DNA from: an uncultured Clostridia bacterium
GTDB lineage: Bacteria; Bacillota; Clostridia; Christensenellales; Aristaeellaceae
Assembly (NCBI GenBank): GCA_945928315.1
Contig: CAMENN010000017.1
Coordinates: 1 to 34,757 of the forward strand
Direction of reading: 5' to 3'
DNA: 34,757 nucleotides
In this document: in pieces, positions 1 to 12,000 of the stretch
Position numbering within the stretch: position 1 is the stretch's first letter
How the letters are laid out: each line of letters begins with the position of its first letter
The notes under the pieces: model-generated
Databases searched by the model: none
What the model was told of the DNA's origin: nothing
Seen by the model: the letters and a program-made list of their open reading frames with translations, nothing else
Position numbers and translations under genes: made by a program

Positions 1-78
1 GCGGACGAGAGCAATGCGTCCGACGAGGACGGCGAGGCTGCGGACGAGAGCAATGCGTCCGACGAGGACGGCGAGGCG
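1..78 (+). repeat. 39-bp in-frame tandem repeat, two visible copies
   Basis: Bases 1-39 and 40-78 are identical except for the last base (T versus G). Each encodes the 13-residue acidic unit ADESNASDEDGEA. The array begins exactly at the window edge, so more copies probably lie upstream. It would form a flexible, highly acidic linker. Near-perfect DNA identity suggests recent expansion and possible copy-number variation. Confidence 0.95.
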
Positions 79-3000
79 GCTGTTGCCCCGGACCTGAACG
101 GGGAAGAGCCTTCCGATACGGCGGCGATCCTCGCCGTGCCCGAGCTTTCGCTGGGCGCGCTGGAAACGGTGAGCGCGGCCGTCGATGCGCCGGTGCTTCT
201 CGCGGAGACCGGCGAGGGTGAGGCACCGGTCGGACAGGACGACGTGGTCGAGGCGTATGCCATTCCTGCCGGCAGCGCCTATATCAAGGAGATTGCCGGA
301 AGCAAGTACAGCAATGACACCGAAAACAACGCCATTCAGAGTGCGCTGGTGGACGCGCTGGGCTACATCAAGTCCCTGTACGACGGTGAAGGCAGCTCCG
401 CCCAGAAGGAAGCCACCATTGTGGTTTCGGAAGGCACCTATCAGGGCGGCATCGATCTGGAAGCCCGGCAGGGCAGCGCCAGCCTGAAGGATCAGCTGAT
501 CAATATCATTCTCGGCCTCAATCAGGGCGACAAGACGAGCAGCATCAGGATCAGCATCGTCGCGGAGGACGCCCTCGATGAGGAAGGGAATGTCACGGCG
601 AATGGCGAAGGAAGCGCCCGGGTCGAGGGCAACATCAACATCGACTTCAAGGGTCTGGATATTGTACTGGCGGGCCTGTACCTTTCCACCCGCGGCATGG
701 TGAACGTCGAGAACGCGGACAGCGTCACCTATTACGGCACGACGCAGGACGACGTGATCGAGATGGAAGTGAGTAACGTCACCGAGTCGGTCCATATCGA
801 CACCGGCGACGGCGACGACAGGGTTGCGGTCAAGGTCAAGAAGAAGCCGAGCCTCGAGGTTCAGTTCGAAGTGAACGAGGAACTGAAGGACAGCTTTGAC
901 GGCATCACGAGCGTGACACAGGACAATCTCCAGGAGCTGCCTGCAGAGCTTGCGAAGCTGGTTACCTCTGTAATCGAGAACGTGGATGCGCAGATCAGCG
1001 AGCAGCTGAACGCTGTGCCGCTGACCCTGAACATCGACCTGGGTCTGGGCAACGATACGGCGGAGATCAAGCTCATCGACAGCACGGATCTGGTGATCGG
1101 CGAGCCCAGCGTTGACAAGCAGGGCGTGATCAACTTCGGATTCAGTGTGGACATTGGCGCTGTCAACGCGACCATCAACGGCAATGCGGGCAACGACAGG
1201 ATCGAGCTTACCGGCGGCCGTTCGCTCTCCTATGGTCAGGAGGTCATTGGCGCGCTGGTGGATCATGTCTCCGCGCTGAATCAGCTCAAGCCGTCCACGC
1301 TGACGGTGCTGGGCGGAAGCGGTGACGACGTGGTGACTGTCGATACCACGACGGCCTTTGCCTTCATCGGCGGCATGAATCTCAGCGTGCAGGGCGATGA
1401 CGGCTTTGATCGCCTGCACATCACCGGCAAGCTGAACAAGAATGCCGATGCGGCCAAGCGCATCACGGCGAGCACCGTGGGCGCGGATGTGGAGATCGCG
1501 ATCGACGCGCTGGCGGAGATCACCTTCCTGCGCACCGTGCTGGACGACATGCTCACGGTGAGCTTCGAAAAGCAGTTCGCCATCGCCGTCTTCGGTATGG
1601 ACGCCTTTACCGATACGCTTCTGAACAAGCGCACGATTTCTCTGAACATCGGAGCGGCGCCGGTGGAGGCGCAGTCCTTTACCAATTACGAGGTCGTTGA
1701 CTACGTCACGAAGTATACCGACGACAACGAGCCGTATCGCTCTGTGAGCCTGGACATCTCCAGCTGCCTGACCGTGCCCGAGGACGGTCTGTTCCTGACG
1801 AACATCGTCGCCTCCGCGGCGGACAAGGAAGGCCGCATCGAGATCGAGAAGCTTCTGGCGCCTGATTTCAATCTGGTCATCACCGGCGGGCACATCGAGG
1901 TAACCGGCAATGTGGACGGCAAGAATATCCTGCTGCATGCCATCGGCACGGACGATGTGGTTGTGGAAGGAAAGCTCAGCATCATCGAGGACGATCTGAA
2001 TCAGGAAGACAGCATGCAGGTGGAGCTCGGTCTCTACGAGGCGGAAAGCAAGCGCCGGATCGAGATCGGGAAGAACGCGTACATCACGGCCAATGGCGCG
2101 CTGGATGTGCTTGCGAGCCTCACGCTGAACAAGGGCTACATTCCGGATACCGGGATCATCGAGTTCAACCCCTTCATTCTGAAGCTCGGCGAGGCTTCGG
2201 TGAACGTGCTGGGCACCATCGAGGCGCTCGGCGCGGTGCGCATCGGCAGCGAGCTGAACGTCAGCATCGACGCGACCAACGGCACGCTGAGCAAGATCGT
2301 TCCGGTCGCCGTGGCGGCGGCTAGCGGCAGCGCCCTGGTCACGGTGGCGGAGGATGCGCGGATGACGTCCGGCGCCAGCATCCAGCTGGATGCGGTTTCC
2401 GATGCGAGGCTGGCGGCGGACGCGGCGAGCGGTGTGCTGAAGTTCTCCATCTCGCTGGTGCTGTCCATGATCGACACCGCGGTGCAGGTGCGGGACAATG
2501 CGCGCATTCAGGCGCATGACAATGTCGATCTGACGGCGAACAGCTTCGTGAGGGCTTCCTCCTTTGCCACGGGCAAGTCGGCCTCGAATATTTCGCTCGA
2601 GCCCCAGTCGGGTGTGTTCATCGCGGCCAGCTACATCCAGCAGGAGACGAAGGCCGAGATTCTCGGCAGCGCTTCGGTCGTCGCCCTGAATGGTGATGTC
2701 CGGCTGGCTGCCGCCTCCCGTGTCTTCGCGGATACCATTTCCGTCAGCGTGCCCTCGTCGGAGTCGTCCGGTGATTATTCGGTAACCCGGGTGATTCCCT
2801 TTGTCGAGAAGCTCGTCGGCGTGAAGGGGGCGGAGAACCAGACACTCTTCGGCAAGATCGTCAGCGCCGCGACGGGCTCCAACACCCTGGGCAATCTGTT
2901 TACGGATGGAACCGAGTCCGCGCAGCCGGAAGCGACCGGCGGACAGAAGACCACCCAGCTGATGGGTTCTCTGGGCCTTGGGTACATCCAGTCCTCCACC

Positions 3001-6000
3001 GCGGCACGCGTTGACACCCTGGGCGAGGTTGCCACAGCGGGCACCCTGTTCGTGAATGCCCGCGGCGAGACGGTGTCCAATCTGCGCGCGGACGGCTCGC
3101 TCTATCAGACTCCGGCGCTTGACGACATCACGGGTGCAACCGCCGAGGATCAGGCGAACAAGGCGATCGGTGCCGGCGTCGGCGTGATGATGTTCGGCCA
3201 GGAAACCGTCGCTGAGATCGTCAGCGGCCGGATTGCCGCGAAGGCGCTGGACGTGGATGCAGATCTGGGCTTTACTGCGTCCTCTGTCGTCGTGAAGGCA
3301 GGCCATATTCCGGATACTGCGGACTTTGGCCTTGGCGGCGCGATCGCCGTGCATCTGGCCAAGACGTCTGCCAATGCGGTGATCGGGAAAAACGCTTCCT
3401 ATTATATAGGGAGTGGTTCCGTCAACGTGGCGTCTGTCGGCAGCGGCAATTACGTCACGGTTGGCGATGCCTCCGGCAAGCGCACGCGGCGCAGCTTCTC
3501 CGTCGCGGGCATTCAGATTCCGCTCGCTCCTGCGAACAGCTTCACCAGCAGCTCGACCGGCATCGGCGCGGGCATCGCGGTCGGCCTGACCGGCATCGAT
3601 GTGACGGCCATGATCGAGGACGGCGTCCGCTTTGGAGGCATCCCGCTTCAGTCCCTTTCCGTGATTGCGGACTATACGGGCAAGGAGCATGTGGAGGCGG
3701 CTGCCGGTGCAGCGGGCGGCAGGGCGATTGTGCCCGTGCTGGCGCTGTCCGTCAGCGGTCTGGCTACTGAGGCGTATCTGAGCAGCGCGGATGAGACGCT
3801 GGAGCTCTCCGGCGGGCTGGCTGTGCGCGCCAACGGCAGCATGATACGGAACATGGTGGTGGACGCGGCGGCCGTGGGCGGCTCGGTCGGCTTTGGCGGC
3901 GCGTTCGGCATCGCGATCCTGAATGACTCCGCAAACGCGTCCATGGAGCGCGGGGTGGAGGATTCCGCCGGCGTGCTCGTCGAGGCGACCAGCGTGAGCC
4001 GTTTCAACCAGAAGGTTCTGGCGAGCGCCAACGGCGCGATTCCGCAGAGCAGCCCGTCGGCGGGCAAGACGGATACCAACGGCTGCACGCAGGATGACTA
4101 CGACAAGATGATTGCCGGCGGCGACTATCCTCTGGACCCCGACGGCGAGGATATGCGCAATCTGTTCAACGAGGGCGAAGCGGACAAGATCGCCGACAAG
4201 AACACCGAGACGGCCAAGAATCTGTCCGCGAAGCTCAACACCAAGAACGTCAATTCCACCGCTGTCAACAACGCGGCGAACGGACGTCCTCAGGCGCAGA
4301 CGTCCGAGGGAAGCATTCAGGTTGCCGCAGCCTTTGCGCTGAACATCCATCAGAACGAAGCGCTGGCGCGCATCAGCGATGACCTGACGGTCAAGTCCGC
4401 GGGCGATGTCAAGGTGACCTCCCTTGTGGATACGGATGCGGTGATTTCCGCCAATGCGAGCGCGACCAACTCCACGCAGGGCGTCGGCGTCGGCGTCGCG
4501 ATCAACTATGTGCGCTACAGCAACAGCGCGTACATCGGCGCGCAGACCATCCGCGCGAAATCGCTGACCGTTACGGCGGACATCCTGGAAGCCGGAAAAA
4601 AGAAGACGGTCGAGGAGATCTTCGAGGGCCTGATGCAGTACTTCGCGGATACGCAGGGGCTGGAGGTGCTCGTTGAAGCGCTTCTGGATGCGAAGGGCTG
4701 CAATTCGCTGGAAGAGATGTTCGAGAAGGATCCCGAGTTCGCAGAGGAGTACAACAAGCTCGATCCGGAGGACAAGAAGGCGTTCAGCGATCTCGTCCTG
4801 AAGATGCTGTCGGTGCAGTTCGGCAATGAGACGCTGGATACGACCAACGCCGTCATGGAAGCCTTCGCCGAGAGCATGGTCGATGATTTCGTGAGCACGC
4901 TGTCGGAGCCGGAGTTCCTGCTCGGCCTGCTGACGGGCAAGGCGAGCGCAAAGCTCGAAGCCCTGTTTGACAAGTACGGGATGACCGGCGGCATGACGAT
5001 TGATGCGGTCCGGGACATGGTGGTTGCCGCCATGAACGCCCGCTTCGGCAATCCCGGCGAGCTGGACGGCGTGGGCAACCTGATTTCCACGTCGGCTATC
5101 TCCGGCGTCGGTGCGGCGAATGTCGGCGTTGCCGGCGCTGCGGCGGTGGCCGTGATCAAGGGCAGCACCAGCGCGACGATCTCTGGAAAGACCGTTCTGC
5201 CGTCCGGCGCGGACATCGTTGTCGATGACACGATCACGCTCCTGGCGCAGGGCGCGCAGAAGGTGTACACGACGGCCAGTGCCTCCGCCGACAAGAACGG
5301 CATGGCGATCAAGAACAAGAACGGCAGCGGCAACAGCGGCGGCAAATCGGTGGGCGTCGGCGCTTCGGCTGCGGTTTCGACGATTACCTCCGATGTCAAG
5401 GCCATCCTGGGCGACAACCGCCATGTCGAGGCGGGCGCGCTCAGCGTTGTTGCCGAGCTGCGCAACGACATCGACTCGGTGTCCGTGGCGGGCAGCGATC
5501 CTCTGGCTCGGCGGGACAGCGTCGCGAACACGCCTCCTGAGCTGGGCGGAGCTTCGACGCTTCCGCAGAACAACACCACGGAAAAGGACATCGCCGTGGA
5601 TGCGTCGGTTGCGCTCGCCATGATCGACAACGTTGTTCATGCGTGCATCGGCAGCAAAACCAAGCTCACGCTGAGCGGCGGAGACATCATCGCCACGGAC
5701 CGTGAGCTGGCAGACGCTTCCTTTGAACAGACCAATCTCTGGCTGCGCGCCTATCAGCGCGGTCAGACCTCCGCGATGGCGTCCGGCTTTGCGGTCGGCG
5801 GAAGCGCGGCGGTCGGCGCGGCGGTGGCCGTGAATCTGGCGAACTCCGACGTCATGGCCTCCTTCATGGGAGACGGCGTTGTCAAGGGCCAGGCGATCAT
5901 CGAGGCCTGCACGTCCAACGAGGACGAGGCGTACGGCCTGGCGACCGTTGTCGGCGCCAGCCTGGACCGCTATCTTTCGAGGCTGCGCAGCGTGCTCAGC

Positions 6001-9000
6001 ATGCTCAGCTTCGGCGAGAGTGTGCCGGCGAACTCCATGAACGCGCAGATCATGGCGAAGCTGAACGGCTTTGCCGGACCGGCCATGAGCACCGGCGCCA
6101 GCGCGATCAGCGGACTTCCGCTTCTGCCGGCACTCCTGCAGCGGCTGAACATCACGCTGCCCACGAATCCGGCATCGTCCGGCTCTGCGGCCAATGCGAT
6201 GGGCCAGGCTTCGGCCAATGCCGGCGGCGCGAACGGTCAGGCGCTGAACAGCGACGATCAGGGCGGACAGAAGATCAATCTGGCCGCAGCTGCCGGTGTG
6301 AACATCACCGCGCACGTCGCGACGGCAGAGGTAGCCGGAACGCTGCACGCATCCGACGTGGATGTCGTGGCTGAAAACCGCGCCAATTACCGCACCCTCG
6401 GCACCGGCGCCGCCGTTGCGCCGTTCGATAGCAACAGCAACTGCATCGCTGTCGGCGTAGCGGTTTCCGTCAACGACAACGAGGCAAATGCCCGGCTGCA
6501 GGGCGAAGTGGAAGCGACGGGCGACGAAGAAACCAAAAAGTCCGACGGCGATGTTCGCGTGACTTCGACGCTCACGCAGAACATGGACGGCCGGTATCGC
6601 GGCCTGCTCGGCGCGCAGGCCCTGGCGGGCAGCGTGTCCGGACAGGGCGGTAAGGTGGGCTTTGCCGGCGCGGTAGCGATCCTCATCACAAAGGCGCGCG
6701 CCAATGCGGTCATCGCCAAGGATGCCGTGGTCACTGCGGGCGACATTCTCGTCGAAGCCATTGACCAGTCGAAGCTCGCGGTCCGCGCGGGCGGGCTGAC
6801 GGCCAGCGGCAGCCAGATGGGCGTCGGCGGATCGTTTGCGCTGATCTATGCGGACAACGCCCTGCAGGCGCTCATCGATGATGGCGCGCACATTTTCGGC
6901 AGGAGCCTCCGGGTGAACGCCGAGAAGAAGGGCGTCTCCTCCCAGGATTACCAGTTCCCCTTTGACTGGTCTGCGCTGTTCACGACGAATGTGACGGAGG
7001 AGCAGAAGAAGGGCATCATCAACATTGACACGGAAAACAGCAAGAACGGCATCATCGGAATCGACATTGCCTTTGGCATGGACGATCTGATGAAGGTGTT
7101 TGACACGCTGAACTATCTGGCCTCCGTGAACTACTACACCGAGTCCATCGCCGGTGCGATCACGGCGGGAGCCAACACGACGGGCGCGCTGGCGGGCTCC
7201 GTGTCCATGGTGTTCACGGGCGGAGAAACCAGGGCGCTGATCGGCGACGGTGTGATCATTGAGCTGGACGGCGGGAATGTCGAGGTCACGGCATCCTCCG
7301 AGACCAACGGCCGCATGATCGGCGGAGCGATCGCCGCGACCTCCGGCAAAGTCGGCGCGGGCGTGAACATCGCTGCGCTGGAGGATCGGGATCAGATCGA
7401 AGCGAGCGTTGGCGAAAACGTTCAGATTCTCAACGCCCATGACGTGATTGTTTCCGCGGATGCGCAGCGCGATGTGCTGGCTGTGACCGTTGCCGCTGGG
7501 GCAACCTCCGGTGCGAACGGCGCCGCGGCGCTGGGCGGCGGCATCAATGTCATCGTGACGGGCGGTGATGTCGAGGCGAGCGTAGGCGACGGAACGCAGA
7601 TTGAGGCCAGGGGCGACTTCTCGGTCAAGGCGAAGAATCTTTCCGATCTGACGCTCCTGTCCACGTCGCTCGGCGGAGCGTCGACGGGTGCTGCCGCGGG
7701 CGGCACGGTGGCCGTGATTGTCGCCGAGAACAAGACGCTGGCGACGGTCGGCGACGCGGCGGAGATTCTCGCCGAAAACAATGTGGTCGTTGAGGCGGTC
7801 AGCGAGGAGAAGCTGCTGAATGTGCTGGCCTCCCTGTCCGGTTCCGCGGGCGCGTCGCCCACGGTGGCGGGCACCATCGGCGTGCTGGTTTCCAATTCGG
7901 AGACCCGTGCGGAGGTGGGGGACAAAGCCAAAGTGACCAGCATCGGCGGCAGCGTGTCCATCGTGGCTGACGGCGTCGTCAGACAGGTTGCCGTTCTGGC
8001 GGCGGCCACCGGCTCCAACGGCGGCGCAGCTGCTGTGGGTGCAACCGTCAATGTCAATGTATTCAATCACAAGGTGCTTGCTCTGGTGGGCGAAAACGCC
8101 AGCCTGATTGCCGAGAAGCTGGATGCCGGCAAGAACGTCGTGATCGTGGCGACCGCTGACGATGAGACCATCATCGTGACGGTGGCGGGCGCGGCGACGA
8201 CGGGAACGGCCGTCGTGTCGGGCGCGATTCCGACCATCGTGAGCGAGTCCACCGTACAGGCAGGCCTTGGCGATGGTTCCCATGCCGAGGCTGGCGACAG
8301 CGTGGTCATTTACGCCGATCTGCAGACCGGTCTGTACGATGTGGCGGGCGCATTCAGCGCTGCCAGCACAGCCGGTGTGGGCGCGACGATCAATTCGATC
8401 GTTCTGAACAACAGGGTTGAGGCGCTGGTCGGCAAAAAGATCACGGTAATCGCGCATGCCACGCCGGCCGTGAATGGCGCGAGCGCAGGCTATGGAATCC
8501 CCAATCGCCTTGACCGGCGCAGGGGCGTGATTGTTCGCGCCAATGCGGACAACCGCATCGTGATGGCCTCCATGAGCGGCGCGGCCAGCGGAAATGCTTC
8601 GGTCGCGGGCGTGGTGAATACCGCCGTCGACAAGAACACCGTCCGGGCGGCTGTCGGAAGCGGCAGCACGATCCTGTCCGGCTGCGATGAGTCCGGGGAG
8701 CAGGAATCCGGCGGCGATTCGGAAGTGGCTGTTGAAGCGGATGACGACTCACACATAATCAACGTCGCCGGCGGCGCTGCCGTGGGCGGCACGGCGGGCG
8801 TGGACGCTTCCACGGTCGTCATGGTCTATGACAAGACGGTTGAAGCGATCCTGGGCATGAGCCTGAACGCCAGCGGCGAGACCGTCGTTGACGCGATCGA
8901 GCTTGTGCGCGCCACCGGAGACGTGACGGTCTCCGCGGTTTCGGATGACGATATTCTGGTGCTGGCGCTGAACTTCTCGGGCGGCGGCACGGCAGGCGTT

Positions 9001-12000
9001 GCGGTTGGCGCGAGCGCGCTGGTGTTCGAGAATGACGTCATGGCGGGCATGGGCGGCAAGGTTTATGCGTCCGGCGATGCCTCGGTCGAGGCTGCCGCGC
9101 AGAACGAGCTGTTCAATATCGCCAGCTCTGCGGCCGGCGGCGGCACCGCGGGTGTTGCGCCGGTGGGCATTGTTACCTATTATGAAGGCGCGACCCGTGC
9201 CATCATCGGCAGCGGCGCTGACATCGTTGCAGGCGGAACCTTCTCCGTGACGGCCGATTCCAGTGAGTTCCTCACGACCGACGCCGCAGGCATCTCCGTC
9301 GGCGGCACGGCCAGTGTGTCCGGCACGGTGGACGTGGCGGTGTTCAGCCAGACCACGCAGGCCGTGACAGACGACGGCGCGAAGATCAAGGCGAACGCCA
9401 TCACCGTTGACGCCAGGGACGCGCTGACCTCCTACTCGGTCGCATCTGCGCTTGCGGGCAGCGGTGTGGCCGGCGTTGGCGTCACGGCTGTGATCAACGT
9501 GATCAACAACACGATCACCGCGGGCTTCGGCAAGAACAACGTGATCGAAAGCCTGACGGGCTCGATCGCCATCAGTGCCGCCTCGGAGTGCGACATCAAT
9601 GCCTATGCGGGCACGGTCGCGGCAGGCCAGGTCGGCGTTGGCGCGACGATCATGGTGACCGTTGCGGGCGGCAAGCTGACGCAGGATACGAGCGACGCGC
9701 TGATCCGCAACGACACCCTGACCAGGGAAGAGTATGAAAAGCTCTCTGAAGAGGAGAAGAAAGCCTACAATGAGAGCATCAGCGGCGGCTTCAATCCGGA
9801 TGCCTTCATGAACGAGACCTTTGCGGCCGGTCACAGCGCCGCGCAGGGGTATCGCAAGGACGACCTGGGCATTCTGCTCGAGGGGGATGGCGCCCGTCAG
9901 TCCGACATCACCGTGGGCAGCACGGAGACGGCCGACGGAAGGACGCAGCATTCCTTCAACGTGGAGGACGGGTATCGCAGCGATGAATTCGATGCAGCGG
10001 GCAGCTCGAGCGAGGATGCCCGCGGCGAGAGCTTCGAGGTTGACGAAACCCGGAACTCGGACATCACGGCTGCGGGGAATCTGTGCGCGGCCAGGCCGGG
10101 CTATGATCCGAAGGACACCATCAGCGCGATCATCGGCGGCGGGTCCACGGTGACCTCCGCGGGCGATATTCAGGTGACTGCCTATGACAACCTGATCAAC
10201 GACATGATTTCCGGCACCGTCGCCGCCGGCGCGTTTGCCGGCGTGGGTGCGGGCATCTCGGTTGCGGTGCTGTACTCCAATGTGCTCGCGCAGGTGGAGG
10301 ACGGCGCGGTTCTGACCGCAGAAAATGCCCTGACCAAAGAAAAGGGGGCGATCGAGGTTTCCGCGCGGGCGGGCTCCACGCCGGTGAGCGATACGGATTC
10401 CAAGCGCATCGAAGCCCTGAAGGATTCGTTCGAGGGAGAGGATACGGTCGATCTGACGTCCCGCACCATCCGGGCGATCTCCGTCACGGGCTCCGGCGCC
10501 ATCGCGGGCGTGTCTGCGGCGATTGGCTCGATCAACATCCACTCCAATGTTCTCGCCTGTATGGAAGGCGATGTTGCGAAGGCCCAAACGCTGACTGTCG
10601 AGTCCGTCATGGACTATCCGCTCATGCTGACTGCGACGCTGACGGCATCGGGCGGGATCGCGGGCGTTGGCGCTTCCGTGGCCGCAACGGTGTTTGGCGG
10701 CACGGTGGAAGCCTCTGTCGCAGGCGACGCAAATATCCGGAACACCGACAGCGTGACGGTCAAGTCGGTTCAGAACACGAATGCCATGAGCGGCGCCGGT
10801 GCTTTCGCTGCGGGCGGCGTTGGCGCGAACGGTGCGGTTGCCGTGGTGGTCAACCGCAGCCGCATGGATACGTTCATCGGTCAGGGCGTGTCGCTGGATG
10901 CCGATGGCGCGCTCAATGTCGCTGCGGATGTGGACACCAACGCCCGGGCGTATATCCTGGGCGTGGCCTTCGGCGGCGCTGCGGCCAACATGTCCGCGGC
11001 GGTGGCAGTGGTTTCTCCGGAAATCCTGACCTACATCGGCGCGACGCCCGACGGTCATGAGCAGGCTGCCGGTGCAGCTTCTGCGAACAAGGGTAGCGTG
11101 AATGCGAATACCGTCACGGTGGAAAACAACACCTCCAGCACGGCCGTTTCGACCATCCTGTCGATGGCGGGCGGTGGAATCGCGATGAACGGAAACGCGC
11201 TTCTGGTCTTCAACAGGACGGATGCCGTTGCCGGAATCAGCCGTGCGAATGTGGAGGCCGGCGAAACAATCACCATTCAGGCCATCCATGAGGCCATCGC
11301 CAAAGCGGAGCTGCTCTCGGCGACGGTCGGCGCGACGAACGTCGGCTTCTCCGTGAGCTACGTCCATCTGCGTTCCGGCAATCAGGCCCTGATTGACACC
11401 GAGGGCGCTCAGATTACCGCGCCGACGGTCTGCGTCTACGCGGGAACGGAGGATTCGGTCAACAAGGCTCAGGCGGCTGCGAACACGGTCGCGGGCGCAG
11501 CGGGCGCGATTACCGTGGGCATGAACGCCGCCATCGCGGACAACGATGCGCGGAACCTCGCGAACATCGTTGGCAGCGGCACTCTGAAGGCGACAGGCAG
11601 CCTGAAGATCATGGCGTACGGCATTGCAACGGCCGACGCGACGATCTGCGGCATGAGCATCGGCGGCGTCAACGTGAACGCGTCGTTTGTCACGGCGGTG
11701 CTTCGCGCCCGTCAGGAGGCGACGCTGACAGGCAGCCACGTGATCGCTGGCAGCATCACGGCGAAGTCCTACTTCAACGCGGATGACGCCACTGCGCAGA
11801 GCGCGCAGGCTAAGCTGTATACCGGCGGCGGCGCGCTGATCAACGTGCGCGTCAATGTCGCCGTGGCTTATGCGCGCTCCCAGTCCGACGCGGGCCTGAA
11901 TCCGGCGTCCCTGAATCCGGCGAACGCGAATGCGGCCGTCAGCATCGACATTCTGACCAGGGGCTATGCCAATGTGCTGGCGGAAGTCAGCAACATGGGC

